Assembly (NCBI RefSeq): GCF_001645685.2
Contig: NZ_CP017080.1
Coordinates: forward strand, 3,091,051-3,155,050
Reading direction: 5' to 3'
Length of the DNA: 64,000 nucleotides
DNA from: Peribacillus muralis
GTDB lineage: Bacteria; Bacillota; Bacilli; Bacillales; DSM-1321
The position numbers and the translations under genes were made by a program. This document shows, piece after piece, positions 45,183-55,215 of this stretch. Each line of letters opens with the position of its first letter. The first letter of the stretch is position 1. The notes beneath the pieces are model-generated. The model was not told where the DNA came from. It saw only the letters and a list, made by a program, of their open reading frames with translations, and did no database searches.

Positions 45183-46010
45183 TTAACCGAAGCGTCCTGT
45201 AATGTAATCTTCCGTTCTTTTATCAGTCGGATTAGAGAAGATGGTATTGGTATCGGCGTACTCTATGACTTCCCCGTTTAAGAAGAAGGCTGTTCTATCG
45301 GAGATACGAGCTGCCTGCTGCATATTATGGGTGACAATGATGATGCTGAAGTCCTTTTTCAGTTCCTGGACCAATTCTTCTATTTTCAAGGTGGATATCG
45401 GATCGAGGGCGGAAGTCGGCTCATCCATTAATATGACGTCCGGTTCGATTGCCAAGCACCTGGCAATACAAAGCCGCTGCTGCTGTCCACCTGAAAGTCC
45501 ATATGCATTTTCGTGCAGCCGGTCTTTCACTTCATTCCAAATGGCTGCTCCCTTTAAACTCTTTTCAACGATTTGATCCAGTATCTTTTTGTTTTTGATA
45601 CCGTGGGTTCTTGGTCCGTAGACCACATTATCGTATATGGATTTAGGGAATGGATTAGGTTTTTGGAAGACCATTCCCACCTGTGTCCGTAAATCTTCGA
45701 CCTTGTATGACTGATCGAGGATATTTCTATTCCTGTATTTGATTTGACCTGTCGTTTTGACATCAGGGACCAATTCGATCATTCTGTTCAAAGTTTTGAT
45801 GTAGGTGGATTTCCCGCATCCAGAAGGCCCGATGATGGCTGTCACCTCATTTTGATGCATATCAAGGTTAATATTTTTCAATGCATGGTTTTCCCCATAC
45901 CATAAATTGAGATAGGACGTTTCATATACCTTTTCCGGTGAGGCGGCGGGTTGTACAGCACCCGTCGCGATGGCTGGTGACTCTTTTTCTCTCGTTAAGG
46001 TCATATTCAT
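45183..46010 (-). CDS. pstB: Phosphate ABC transporter ATPase
   Basis: 275-residue ATPase with Walker [10 protein letters not shown], signature [13 protein letters not shown], Walker [14 protein letters not shown] and the switch histidine in VTHNMQQA. It drives phosphate import with PstC/PstA. Only one pstB is present here, whereas B. subtilis has two (pstBA, pstBB). ATG 46010 has GGAGG upstream. Confidence 0.97.
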   Translation of the reverse strand: MNMTLTREKESPAIATGAVQPAASPEKVYETSYLNLWYGENHALKNINLDMHQNEVTAIIGPSGCGKSTYIKTLNRMIELVPDVKTTGQIKYRNRNILDQSYKVEDLRTQVGMVFQKPNPFPKSIYDNVVYGPRTHGIKNKKILDQIVEKSLKGAAIWNEVKDRLHENAYGLSGGQQQRLCIARCLAIEPDVILMDEPTSALDPISTLKIEELVQELKKDFSIIIVTHNMQQAARISDRTAFFLNGEVIEYADTNTIFSNPTDKRTEDYITGRFG

Positions 46011-46027
46011 GCTTCCTTCCTCCTAAT

Positions 46028-46906
46028 TTAGTATCTTTTTTGGAATTTATTTCGAATCAGAACCGCAATTGAATTCATAAATATCAACAAGATCAGTAAT
46101 ACGATAATTCCTGCGGCAGCGACCTGCTGGAATTCCTCCTGTGGACGAGATGTCCAATTGTAGATCTGCATCGGAAGCACCGTAAATGTATCTAGGACCG
46201 TTTGAGGCAAAAAGGCGATGAACAATGGGATGCCAACCACGACCAACGGGGCCGTTTCACCGATTGCCCGGGATAAAGCAAGTATTCCGCCCGTTAATAT
46301 GCCGGGTATGGCAGCTGGCAGGACAACTTTCCGTATCGTCTGCCATTTTGTTGCTCCCATCCCAAATGAAGCTTCCCTCAAATCACGCGGGACGGCACGT
46401 ATGGCCTCCTGGGATGCCACGATGATCACGGGAAGGACGAGGAGACTCATCGTCAAGCCTGCCGCCAATACGGACCGATCCAACGCAAGGGCCCGGACGA
46501 AAACCGTTAAGCCAAGCAATCCGAACACAATCGAGGGAACACCGGCCAGATTGGAAATATTCACTTTGATGAAAGTGGTGATCCAATTCTTCCGCGCATA
46601 TTCCTCTAAATAAATGGCCGTACCGACACCAAGCATCAGCGAAACGGGCGCAACGACGGCCATCAACCAGATCGACCCGATCAAGGCCGCTTTTATTCCA
46701 GCTTCCTCTGGCTTCCTCGAAGCGAAATTCTGCAGGAAATCCCCATTCAAATGTCCAATTCCTTGAGTGAATATCCGATAAAATAAGATGGCCAATACAA
46801 TAAGGCCAATCAGTGTTGCCAAGAAAAACAATCCTTTACATATCGTGTTGACAGCCAGCCTTACGGGCATTTTTTTTGCAACATGACTTTTATTTATCAG
46901 CTTCAT
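46028..46906 (-). CDS. pstA: Phosphate ABC transporter permease PstA
   Basis: 292-residue permease with six hydrophobic segments; the EAA-type motif is SREAIRAVPRDLREASFGMG-like (EAIRAVPRDLREASFGMGAT). ATG preceded by GGGAGG within the end of pstC, so it is coupled. It forms the inner-membrane channel with PstC. Confidence 0.96.
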   Translation of the reverse strand: MKLINKSHVAKKMPVRLAVNTICKGLFFLATLIGLIVLAILFYRIFTQGIGHLNGDFLQNFASRKPEEAGIKAALIGSIWLMAVVAPVSLMLGVGTAIYLEEYARKNWITTFIKVNISNLAGVPSIVFGLLGLTVFVRALALDRSVLAAGLTMSLLVLPVIIVASQEAIRAVPRDLREASFGMGATKWQTIRKVVLPAAIPGILTGGILALSRAIGETAPLVVVGIPLFIAFLPQTVLDTFTVLPMQIYNWTSRPQEEFQQVAAAGIIVLLILLIFMNSIAVLIRNKFQKRY

Positions 46907-46909
46907 GTC

Positions 46910-47848
46910 TTAATATTCCTCCCTGAACCTGCGAGAGATGAACTGCGCCAGTAAATTCATAACAAGCGTAAAGACGAACAGTGTCATTCCCACCGCATAG
47001 ATGCTGTAGTAAATCGTTGTCCCATACCCTGCATCCCCGGAACTTACCTGTACGATATAGGCAGTCATCGTTTGAATCGACGATGTGACATCCATATTCA
47101 TGCTCGGGGTCGATCCCCCTGCCACACTCACGATCATGGTCTCGCCGATCGCCCTGGATAAGCCAAGCACGATGGATGCGACAATTCCAGAAATGGCCGC
47201 CGGCAATACCACTTTAATGGTCGTCTCAAGTTTTGTTGCACCAAGCGCATACGCACCTTCACGAATCGACTTTGGCACGGAAACAAGAGCATCTTCCGAC
47301 AAGGAGGCCACCATCGGCATGATCATGATTCCTACAACGATCCCGGGACTTAAGGCGTTGAACATGTCAAGGGAAGGAAATAGTTCCCGCAAGACCGGTG
47401 TTACAAAAGTTAAGGCAAAGAAGCCGTAAACGATAGTCGGGATCCCGGCTAAAACTTCTAAAATCGGTTTGATGATCCTCCGTGTTTTCTCAGATGCATA
47501 TTCACTCAAGAAAATGGCTGTTGCAAGTCCTACAGGAACTGCAACCACCGCTGCTATCAGCGTAATCTTCAACGTCCCAACGATAAGGGGCATGATCCCA
47601 AAAGAAGGAACGGATGCAAATGGGAGCCACTTGCTTGCCGTGAAAAATTCCACGATGGAAACCCTGTCAAAAAAGATGAATGTTTCAAAAATGAGCGTCA
47701 GGATAATCCCGATAGTAGTAAAAACGGAAATGGCCGCCATAAGGAACAAAAGCTTCGGTATGATTTTTTCTACATCTACTTTTTTCTTGCTTTTCTTTTC
47801 CAGGATCATTTGCTGTACAGAATAGGTTTCTGTTTCTCTCAGTTCCAA
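46910..47848 (-). CDS. pstC: Phosphate ABC transporter permease PstC
   Basis: 312-residue permease with six hydrophobic segments after a charged cytoplasmic N-terminus; the EAA motif lies around DALVSVPKSIREGAYALGAT. The start is TTG, with GGAGG 7 bases upstream. It is separated from pstS by a 100-base gap containing a hairpin. Confidence 0.96.
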   Translation of the reverse strand: MELRETETYSVQQMILEKKSKKKVDVEKIIPKLLFLMAAISVFTTIGIILTLIFETFIFFDRVSIVEFFTASKWLPFASVPSFGIMPLIVGTLKITLIAAVVAVPVGLATAIFLSEYASEKTRRIIKPILEVLAGIPTIVYGFFALTFVTPVLRELFPSLDMFNALSPGIVVGIMIMPMVASLSEDALVSVPKSIREGAYALGATKLETTIKVVLPAAISGIVASIVLGLSRAIGETMIVSVAGGSTPSMNMDVTSSIQTMTAYIVQVSSGDAGYGTTIYYSIYAVGMTLFVFTLVMNLLAQFISRRFREEY

Positions 47849-47899
47849 CTTGCATCCTCCATTTCAGACACGCAATATTTGGATTTACAAGCCGTTGCC

Positions 47900-47924
47900 C
47901 CCGCCTTCACCTTGCCAAGGCGGG
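47900..47924 (-). other. Stem-loop between pstS and pstC without T-run
   Basis: Stem CCCGCCTT/AAGGCGGG with a 9-base loop in the pstS-pstC gap, without a poly-T tail. Such stem-loops can protect the 3' end of an upstream message after processing, giving more pstS than pstC mRNA; that role here is inference from the position. Confidence 0.6.
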
Positions 47925-47948
47925 ATCTTTCATAGCCTGTAAAATCAA

Positions 47949-48911
47949 TTATTTTTTCAGTTCTTTCAATTTATCAAGATCTTTTTGGTACTCTTCTTCA
48001 GGAAGGCTTATATACCCCACCTCTTCGGAGAGTTCCCCTGCATTTTCGATGACGAATTGAGTATAGTCGGCCACCTGTTCTTTTTCAGCTACAGATTTGT
48101 TGGCGACATATGTGTAAAGCGGACGGGACAATGGTGCATACTCCCCGCTTTTAATCGTTTCATGAGTTGGCTCAACAGCGCCTTTTCCGTTATCGATGGA
48201 AATGATCTTCAGCTTATCTTTATTTTCCGCATAGTAGGCAAATCCGAAGAATCCGATGGCATTTTTATCACCTTCCACACCTTGTACAAGGACGTTATCG
48301 TCTTCGGAAAGCGTCGCATTTTCCACCATCGGCTTTTCTTCCAGGATGACTTCATTGAAATAATCGTATGTGCCCGAATCTGTTCCCGGGGAGTAGAATT
48401 TAATTTCTTCCTTCGGCCAGTCAGGGCGAATATCGGACCACATCTTCACCTTGCCATTATCAACCCACAGCTTTTGCAGTTCTTCGACGGTAAGTGAGTC
48501 GATGAAGTCATTATCTTTATTGACGACGATTGAAATGCCGTCAAATGCCAGTTTCAACTCTGTATATTTAATTCCCTTGTCATCAAGCATTGCACTTTCT
48601 TCTTCTTTGACCGGGCGTGAGGCATTACTTAAATCCGTCTCACCGGCGATGAATTTCTTAAAGCCGCCGCCAGTTCCTGACGATCCAACGGAAACTTTGA
48701 CATCAGGCTGTGCACTCATATATTCTTCTGCCACTGCCTCCATGATCGGAAAGACCGTAGAAGAACCATCCGTGATCACTTCCCCTTGCAGCTGGCTTGA
48801 ACCTTTTGCTTCACTGCCGCTAGTCTTAGCATCATCAGATCCACAACCTGCCGCCACTGCAATTACTCCGCCCAACACTACAGTCATCGCCACACCTTTG
48901 AAACGTCTCAT
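47949..48911 (-). CDS. pstS: Phosphate-binding lipoprotein PstS
   Basis: 320 residues. Lipoprotein signal ending in VAAGC (Cys about residue 23), then the phosphate-binding motifs TDGSSTVFPI and SSGTGGGFKKF and the later SPGTDSGTYDYF. It delivers phosphate to PstC/PstA on the outer face of the membrane. First gene of the operon, with a PhoP box upstream. Confidence 0.97.
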   Translation of the reverse strand: MRRFKGVAMTVVLGGVIAVAAGCGSDDAKTSGSEAKGSSQLQGEVITDGSSTVFPIMEAVAEEYMSAQPDVKVSVGSSGTGGGFKKFIAGETDLSNASRPVKEEESAMLDDKGIKYTELKLAFDGISIVVNKDNDFIDSLTVEELQKLWVDNGKVKMWSDIRPDWPKEEIKFYSPGTDSGTYDYFNEVILEEKPMVENATLSEDDNVLVQGVEGDKNAIGFFGFAYYAENKDKLKIISIDNGKGAVEPTHETIKSGEYAPLSRPLYTYVANKSVAEKEQVADYTQFVIENAGELSEEVGYISLPEEEYQKDLDKLKELKK

Positions 48912-48962
48912 TTGTAAATCCCCCTAAGAATTTTTTATATGAATATTTTGTCCTACAACCAA

Positions 48963-49037
48963 ATCATACGGTTAATCTGTAAACCACGTTTGAAGGGATT
49001 GTAAATATTCAGTAAATTATTGTGTGTTAATTGTAAA
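48963..49037 (-). promoter_or_regulatory. PhoP box and promoter of the pst operon
   Basis: On the plus strand TTGTAA (48999), CAGTAA (49010), TGTGTG (49021) and TGTAAA (49032) occur at exact 11-base intervals, the spacing of PhoP-binding TTAACA-like repeats (TTACAA, TTACTG, CACACA, TTTACA on the minus strand). A -10-like TATGAT lies at 48963-48968 on the minus strand, about 30 bases downstream of the repeats. This matches a PhoP-activated promoter. Confidence 0.8.
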
Positions 49038-49075
49038 TATGTCGAATCAGGAATGATTAAGGACAAAATGGGCAA

Positions 49076-49114
49076 AAAAAACACGCCTCGGTTTATCCGA
49101 AAACGTGTTTTGAT
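49076..49114 (-). terminator. Terminator of pbpA
   Basis: Stem AAAACACG/CGTGTTTT with an inner TTTTCGG/CCGAGG-type pairing, followed by T residues on the minus strand. Confidence 0.75.
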
Positions 49115-49119
49115 TTCTT

Positions 49120-51297
49120 TTATTCATTTTCCTGGCTTTTTCTGACCTCTGCCTGATCTTTTTGGACGTCTTTTCCATTTTCCACTTTCAAATCAGTCGA
49201 TTTTTCAGCATCTTTATTCGTTTCCTTCTTAGCCCGTTCTTTTTTCAGTTTGAAATACGTGTCCATGATATCTCTACCTATTTCTTTACTCATGTCATGA
49301 CCCGTATGGCCCTGATATGCCCACGGTACGACGACTGCAAATGCAACCTCCGGATTTTTAGCAGGTGCATAGCCCACCATCGTGATGTTCATCGTATCTT
49401 GAGGCTCGCTGAACTTCGCCCGGTCCGGTCCGTCATAAAAGGCTTCAGCGGTCCCTGTTTTAGCAGCGACTGTATAAGGCTTATTACCGAAAAACCGATA
49501 AGCTGTTCCGCCTTGTTCCATTGATACCTTCTCGAAACCGCTCTGTACGCGCTTGATCCAGTCTTCCTTCATATCCAGGCGATTCATGACCGTCGGCGAA
49601 ACATCTTCGGCCACAGGGCCTAAATCCTCGTTATTATCGACCGGATCACGGATTTCCTTGACCATATGCGGCTTCATGCGGTTTCCGCCATTGGCTATGG
49701 ACGAAACATATTGCGCAAGCTGCATCGGTGTGTACGTATCATACTGCCCGATAGCAAGGTCAAGCAGCTTACCTGGAGATGTTTCCGAGCCTTTGAAACC
49801 GCTCATTTCATTTGGAAGGTCGATTCCCGTGCGAACACCCAAGCCAAATTGCGAAAATGAATTCCGCATCGTCGAAAAGGCGCTTGACCTGATATTCAAC
49901 GGCTCATTCGGCACATAATGGGCACCCGCGATATTGATGGCCGTCCTGAACATATAAACGTTCGAGGAAACTTTCAAGGCCGTCAAATCGTTGATATTCC
50001 CGAAGTTACTGTATGATCCCTTTGCCTTTGTACCCTTGATCTTCAGTTTCGTATCATAAAAGACGGTACCCGGCTGGATCGCTCCTTGCTGGTATCCCGT
50101 CAGGACGGTGGCACCCTTCACGGCAGAACCCATCGTGTAAGAGGTCGTGATATTCCCTAAGGCAAAGTCCTCTATGCTCGATTTTCCCGTTTTCGAATCT
50201 TTTTCAATTTTCTTGCCCGCCATCGTCAAAACTTCCCCTGTGTCTGGATCCATCATCACGACGAATGCCCTATCGAGGAACTTCGTGTTACCCAATTTTT
50301 TCTTGGCGATCAATTGTTTCTCAATGATTTCTTCCGTAGCCAGCTGTAAATCCATATCAACTGTCAATATAAGATCTTTTCCACGCTGCCCTTCCGAAAT
50401 CACTTCGGAGTCGACGACATTTCCCGACTTGTCAGTCACGTTTTTCACTTTGGCTTTCTGCCCCTGAAGGATATCTTCATATTGCAGCTCAATATAGCTC
50501 TTCCCTACACGGTCATTCCGGCTGTAGTCACGTGCCAGGTAGTAATTAAGGCTTTCACTCGGCAACCCTTCTTCGGAAGAGGAAACTTTTCCTAATACAG
50601 ATTTAAGTGTCTTATTATACGTATAAAAACGATCCCAATCCGTCGATATATCCACTCCTGGGAGCGAATCGAGGTTTTCACTCACCCTGGCGAATTCTTC
50701 TTTTGTCACTTTCTTGTTTTTCACGATCTGCGGCGTAAGTGCATATCCGCTGGCAAACTCCCTATATATCGCGAGGGTTTCCAAGTCCTTGTCAGAAAGT
50801 TTTATTTCATCTTCTGTAATCCGGTCAAGCTGAAGCTTATACAAATCACTCTCTTTCAGCTCACCTTCTTCCACTTTCTTTCTCTCTTTACTGGTAACCT
50901 TTTTCTCTGCCAGCTTTGGATTATTCATTATCCAGAAATCCTTCTTATCGCGCTCAGTCACTTTATCCGTATCTTTTTCGATCAACTTCGCAAGTTTCTC
51001 GGCGGTTTCCACCATTTCTACTGGTTTCGTACCTTGCTTTCGTGTATATGTAATTGCATCCAGTGGTTGGTTATCGACCATCAATTTTAAATTCCGGTCA
51101 TACATTTTCCCACGGGGCACCGAATTATTCACGGTCACTTCCTCTGTTCTTTCAATTTCACGCCGGTAATCGTCGCCATATACAATCTGCACAACACCTA
51201 AGCGTAAAATGAGAGCGGAAAACAAAACAAACACTAAAAAGAAAAGAATATTCAATCTGAAAGGCACATGCGTCTTTTTCTTTTTCTTTTTATTCAC
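49120..51297 (-). CDS. pbpA: Class B penicillin-binding protein (PBP2 type)
   Basis: Peptidoglycan transpeptidase. N-terminal basic segment KKKKKKTHVPFRLN, one membrane helix, a long dimerisation domain with PRGKMYDRN, then the transpeptidase domain with SAVK (catalytic Ser in TMGSAVKGATV), SSN and KTGTAEAF motifs; K/E-rich tail. About 725 residues from GTG 51297, which begins VNKKKKKK as homologues do; an ATG at 51357 would add 20 unusual residues. In B. subtilis the gene next to pst is pbpA, a PBP involved in rod elongation. Confidence 0.95.
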   Translation of the reverse strand: MNKKKKKKTHVPFRLNILFFLVFVLFSALILRLGVVQIVYGDDYRREIERTEEVTVNNSVPRGKMYDRNLKLMVDNQPLDAITYTRKQGTKPVEMVETAEKLAKLIEKDTDKVTERDKKDFWIMNNPKLAEKKVTSKERKKVEEGELKESDLYKLQLDRITEDEIKLSDKDLETLAIYREFASGYALTPQIVKNKKVTKEEFARVSENLDSLPGVDISTDWDRFYTYNKTLKSVLGKVSSSEEGLPSESLNYYLARDYSRNDRVGKSYIELQYEDILQGQKAKVKNVTDKSGNVVDSEVISEGQRGKDLILTVDMDLQLATEEIIEKQLIAKKKLGNTKFLDRAFVVMMDPDTGEVLTMAGKKIEKDSKTGKSSIEDFALGNITTSYTMGSAVKGATVLTGYQQGAIQPGTVFYDTKLKIKGTKAKGSYSNFGNINDLTALKVSSNVYMFRTAINIAGAHYVPNEPLNIRSSAFSTMRNSFSQFGLGVRTGIDLPNEMSGFKGSETSPGKLLDLAIGQYDTYTPMQLAQYVSSIANGGNRMKPHMVKEIRDPVDNNEDLGPVAEDVSPTVMNRLDMKEDWIKRVQSGFEKVSMEQGGTAYRFFGNKPYTVAAKTGTAEAFYDGPDRAKFSEPQDTMNITMVGYAPAKNPEVAFAVVVPWAYQGHTGHDMSKEIGRDIMDTYFKLKKERAKKETNKDAEKSTDLKVENGKDVQKDQAEVRKSQENE

Positions 51298-51465
51298 ACT
51301 AAGCCACACATCCTTTTTTACATAGTCATAATGGTCCTTTACTATTCTATAGAACATTCTTATTTTTTTCTACCTTAGTGTTCTAGAAATATTAAACATC
51401 TGACCAACTTTCGACAAAATGTGACTTACGGCTCATACCTACAAAAACAGATATCCATTCATTGA

Positions 51466-51490
51466 AAAAGAGGCCTCTTTAGGCCCCTAT
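51466..51490 (-). terminator. Terminator of the MFS gene
   Basis: Stem GGGGCCT/AGGCCTC with TTTTT on the minus strand, just downstream of the yqgE stop codon. Confidence 0.75.
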
Positions 51491-51491
51491 T

Positions 51492-52712
51492 TCAATCATG
51501 GTCGTTGATATCGATCTTCCGCACAAACCAATATATCATCGTATGCCCTGCGCCGACGATCAGCAAATAAATCGGCAGGACTTGCTTGAGGTCAAAAAGC
51601 ATGACGGACAAAATGAACCCCAAAATGGAGACAATCCTTCCAAAATGGACGAATAGCTCCCTGACGACAATATATTCAATCCTCATGTCGGCAGCCTTCC
51701 ATGCCCGGCCTATGATGTCATAGGTCAAGGATATGTATGGGACCAACAGGATCGGATAAGCAGTCGCCACAATTGCCCCATAAATCAGGAGCTTCCCGAA
51801 GGTGACATCAAATGAAATCAGCAAGACCCCCGCATATAACAGAATTCCCCCTATAAGGATCGCTTTTTTTCGCATCGGTTGTTTTATATACCGAGAAGCG
51901 AGAAAATACGCAACGAATGCTATCGCGGAATTCAATAAACCATAGCTACCCAAGGCAAGTTCACTATCTGTCTGAATGTAAACGATGATCGAAATGATGA
52001 ACATGAAAGTACCCTCTCGCAGCCCTTGAAAAAAATGGGCACGAGTGATCAAGAGCCAATTCCGATTGTTCTTACGCTCTTTCAATATCCTCAGGAAAAA
52101 GTATTTCCCATGAGCAGGGCGCCTTTTTAACGAAAAGCTAAGAAACACGGCAACGGAAAACAAAAGCAATGATAATCCGAATACAATGGAATACCCCGTG
52201 AATTTTTCAAGCCTCGAAATGATGAAACCTGAAAGAATCGGACCAATCATTCCACCAAGTGAAGATAAAATCCCAAGAAACCCATTGAAGAAGTCCCTCG
52301 TTTCCGGTTCGGTAATCTCGAAAGTCAATACATTAAAAGCCAGCCAATAAAACCCATACCCTATCCCAATCAATGCACCAAGAAGCCAAATGAAATCCGT
52401 GGCACTTGTCCCGACCAAAAGAACAGATAAATAAAACAGGGCCAAAAAGATAACACCCAGACGCAAAACAATGATACGATCCACTTTCTTCGCCAACCTG
52501 CCAGCAAAGACAAAAGTCACTGGTTGAAAAAGCACCACGGTTAGATTATATACGGCAATATCAACAATTTGACCGGATTGTTTCCACAAGTACACATTAA
52601 CGAAGGTATTGGACAAAGCAATACTCAGGCTATAAAGTCCGCCAATAAACAAAAGCAGGTGCAGATCTTTCTTCCCTCCCGCTTCACCCAACCATCTCTC
52701 TAAAATACCCAT
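51492..52712 (-). CDS. yqgE: Major facilitator superfamily transporter YqgE
   Basis: 406 residues with about 11-12 hydrophobic segments. The MFS loop 2-3 pattern is weak (GRLAKKVDRIIVLR), and a second basic loop SFSLKRRPAHGKYF separates the halves. Substrate not inferable. It lies between pbpA and sodA as in B. subtilis yqgE. The 52713-53056 gap holds a short tandem repeat and a terminator. Confidence 0.85.
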   Translation of the reverse strand: MGILERWLGEAGGKKDLHLLLFIGGLYSLSIALSNTFVNVYLWKQSGQIVDIAVYNLTVVLFQPVTFVFAGRLAKKVDRIIVLRLGVIFLALFYLSVLLVGTSATDFIWLLGALIGIGYGFYWLAFNVLTFEITEPETRDFFNGFLGILSSLGGMIGPILSGFIISRLEKFTGYSIVFGLSLLLFSVAVFLSFSLKRRPAHGKYFFLRILKERKNNRNWLLITRAHFFQGLREGTFMFIISIIVYIQTDSELALGSYGLLNSAIAFVAYFLASRYIKQPMRKKAILIGGILLYAGVLLISFDVTFGKLLIYGAIVATAYPILLVPYISLTYDIIGRAWKAADMRIEYIVVRELFVHFGRIVSILGFILSVMLFDLKQVLPIYLLIVGAGHTMIYWFVRKIDINDHD

Positions 52713-52921
52713 TGTTTTAACTCTCCTTTAAATTCCACTCTAGTGTTTGAGAAAACAAGGGGATTTATGTAAAAAAAAGCAAAGAAAACTCTTCGATTGG
52801 AGAGACAAGGCGGAGACAGAAAAGTAGTTCGTAAAATCTGAGTATTTACTCGTGAATTGGAGCGTAATCATCGTGATTTCACAGTTTGCACACCCATAGT
52901 TGAGCGTAACTCACTAGTTTC

Positions 52922-52982
52922 GCTCTTTTACTCGCCAATTCAGCTCCTTTACTCGCCAATTCAGCTCTTTTACTCGCCAATT
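52922..52982. repeat. 21-bp tandem repeat between the MFS gene and sodA
   Basis: Three units of GCTCTTTTACTCGCCAATTCA (52922, 52943, 52964), the middle one with one substitution and the last truncated. A diverged relative, TTTACTCGTGAATTGGAGCG, occurs at about 52847. Upstream sequence (TTGAGCGTAACTCACTAGTT) shows related words. Confidence 0.85.
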
Positions 52983-53007
52983 AGGGATTCAGTTAGGAGA
53001 AAAAGCA

Positions 53008-53042
53008 AAAAGACAGGATCCCGCCAAGGGAACCTGTCTTTT
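53008..53042 (-). terminator. Terminator of sodA
   Basis: Stem AAAGACAGGATCCC/GGGAACCTGTCTTT followed by T residues on the minus strand. Confidence 0.85.
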
Positions 53043-53056
53043 TTAAATTTCACTGC

Positions 53057-53665
53057 TTATTTAGCAGCGTTGTAACGTTTAGACACTTCATCCCAGTTTA
53101 CAACATTCCAGAAGGAATTGATGTATTCAGGACGACGGTTTTGGTAGTTTAGGTAGTAAGCATGTTCCCAAACGTCCAATCCAAGAAGTGGCGTTTTGCC
53201 TTCAGATAATGGATTGTCTTGGTTCGGAGTGCTTGTTACTTCCAACTCTCCATTGTTGACGGCAAGCCAAGCCCAGCCAGATCCAAAGCGGGTGGTAGCC
53301 GCTTTTGCGAACTCTTCTTTAAAGCTGTCGAAGCTGCCGAATTTAGATGTGATTGCATCTGCTAATTCACCAGTTGGCTGTCCGCCACCGTTCGGTGAAA
53401 GGATTTCCCAGAATAATGTGTGGTTAGCGTGTCCGCCTCCATTGTTGCGAACTGCAGTGCGAGCCGCTTCAGGTACTGCATCCAGGTTAGCGACGATTTC
53501 TTCAACGCTTTTGCTTAGAAGCTCTTGGTTGCCTTCAAGGGCATTGTTCAAGTTCGTCACATATGTGTTGTGATGTTTAGTGTGGTGAATGTTCATTGTT
53601 TCTTTGTCGATGTGTGGTTCCAATGCATCATATGCGTACGGTAATTGCGGAAGTTCAAAAGCCAT
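53057..53665 (-). CDS. sodA: Superoxide dismutase, Mn/Fe type
   Basis: 202 residues. Converts superoxide to oxygen and hydrogen peroxide. The four metal ligands are recognisable in [12 protein letters not shown] (His27), GHANHTLFW (His82), DVWEHAYY (Asp and His). FGSGWAWLA and GGHANH are family signatures; NNGG suggests Mn preference. ATG with AGGGAGG upstream. Position matches B. subtilis sodA. Confidence 0.98.
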   Translation of the reverse strand: MAFELPQLPYAYDALEPHIDKETMNIHHTKHHNTYVTNLNNALEGNQELLSKSVEEIVANLDAVPEAARTAVRNNGGGHANHTLFWEILSPNGGGQPTGELADAITSKFGSFDSFKEEFAKAATTRFGSGWAWLAVNNGELEVTSTPNQDNPLSEGKTPLLGLDVWEHAYYLNYQNRRPEYINSFWNVVNWDEVSKRYNAAK

Positions 53666-53799
53666 AATAAAATTCCTCCCTATGTAAGCTGTTTTTTTGA
53701 GGGCTTCAGTTCCCGAAGGATACTGAAGCTCGCTAGCATTAGAGTATCAAATTTTTGTAAACGTTTCAAACCTTATGCCTCGTTTTGCGATTTTATTTC

Positions 53800-54291
53800 C
53801 TATGAGAATACCACGAATAGAAAATAACCGATCATCAATAGTTGGATGATGCCTTTCGTGATCACACTGCTAATAAAACCAACTACAGATCCGAGTCCGA
53901 TTTTAGATGCAGTAACCGGATCTTTTCTGTGAACGAGGATCTCTGCCAGAAAGGCACCGATGAAGGGCCCAATCAAGATTCCGACGAACGGGATCACGAA
54001 CGGTCCAACCAAAAGTCCGATCGTACTGCCCCAAATGCCAGCTTTCGTACCTCCGTATTTTTTGACACCAACCATGTTTGCGATATAATCCGCCGCGAAC
54101 AAAAGGATGACGAATAAAATTTGGACGGTCCAGAAGAACCAGCCAAACGGGGCAAAGGAATAAAACAGGCCATAAAGTACGATTCCGCCAAATATGAATA
54201 AAACGCTTGGTATGATTGGAAAAATCAGACCGACGAAGCCCATTATGAACATAAGGACAATAATTATCCAAAATAATGTATCCACAATCAA
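53800..54291 (-). CDS. yqgC: DUF456 membrane protein YqgC
   Basis: 163 residues with four hydrophobic segments and glycine-rich loops ([18 protein letters not shown] and [12 protein letters not shown]), typical of DUF456. TTG 54291 has AAAGG 5 bases upstream and gives a normal family length; a GTG at 54285 is the alternative. Function unknown. Confidence 0.82.
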   Translation of the reverse strand: MIVDTLFWIIIVLMFIMGFVGLIFPIIPSVLFIFGGIVLYGLFYSFAPFGWFFWTVQILFVILLFAADYIANMVGVKKYGGTKAGIWGSTIGLLVGPFVIPFVGILIGPFIGAFLAEILVHRKDPVTASKIGLGSVVGFISSVITKGIIQLLMIGYFLFVVFS

Positions 54292-54445
54292 AACGCCCTT
54301 TCTCATTTCATTTATGTTTGCTCTATCTCTCCATAATTGCCTCTTTACTGTTAGTTGAAACCACTGGCTCCTCATACAGGTTGTTTTATTTTCCCCATAT
54401 AGTTAAAATTGGTTAGGAATCTTAAAAAGATAGGTGCTGAAAAAA

Positions 54446-55213
54446 TTGAACATATTCAAACAACTTTGGGTAAGCTTATATTCCCCTAAAGATATCGCTT
54501 CCTTTCAAAACCAAGGTATCGGCAAAACGATTTTATACGTATTCCTTGTAAGTCTCATTGCCTTTCTTCCCTCTGCCTTTTATTTCGGTACAATGATGGT
54601 TGATGGGATAAATGCCATGCACGAAACCGTTTCGGAAGACTTACCGGAATTCAAGATCCATAATGGCACATTGACGACAGAAAGTGATGAACCATTCAGC
54701 TTGAATAAAAATGGTTATCAAATATTCGTCGATGGAACCGGTACGCTGAACCCGGAAGATGTCGCTGAAAAAGCAGATGAGGCTGTAGCCCTGTTAAAAA
54801 CGGACCTGGTTTTCGTATCTGGAGGCAACGTGCAATCCTCACCATATTCTCTTCTGGAAGGAGATAACCAGGAAATTTCGTCTTGGCTCGATTCCGTCGA
54901 ATCCGTGCTGCCAATTATCCTACCGTTGCTGCTCCTTATATTATACCTGTTTACTGCCAGTGGAATCTTCATCAAAGTAACGATTCTTGCTGCCTTCGGT
55001 CTTCTATTCAAGAATGCTCTTGGCCGGACGCTTTCATATAGGCATCTTTGGAGAATTGGTGCATACAGCATAACGCTTTCGACCATTTTCTTCACCGTCA
55101 TGGATTCGTTTCAAGCCACGGTGCCTTTTGCTTCATTCATCAGCTGGTTCGTCACATTGATGATGCTCTATTTATCCATTAAGGAAACCTCGGCCAACTC
55201 TCCCGTGGAGTGA
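54446..55213 (+). CDS. yqgB: DUF1189 membrane protein YqgB
   Basis: 255 residues beginning NIFKQLWVSLYSPKDIASFQ, with five to six hydrophobic segments and an extracytoplasmic domain of about 110 residues between the first and second. TTG 54446 has AGGTG 9 bases upstream, and the resulting start matches B. subtilis YqgB as I recall it; a GTG at 54434 lies inside the site. Function unknown. Confidence 0.82.
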   Translation: MNIFKQLWVSLYSPKDIASFQNQGIGKTILYVFLVSLIAFLPSAFYFGTMMVDGINAMHETVSEDLPEFKIHNGTLTTESDEPFSLNKNGYQIFVDGTGTLNPEDVAEKADEAVALLKTDLVFVSGGNVQSSPYSLLEGDNQEISSWLDSVESVLPIILPLLLLILYLFTASGIFIKVTILAAFGLLFKNALGRTLSYRHLWRIGAYSITLSTIFFTVMDSFQATVPFASFISWFVTLMMLYLSIKETSANSPVE

Positions 55214-55215
55214 CC

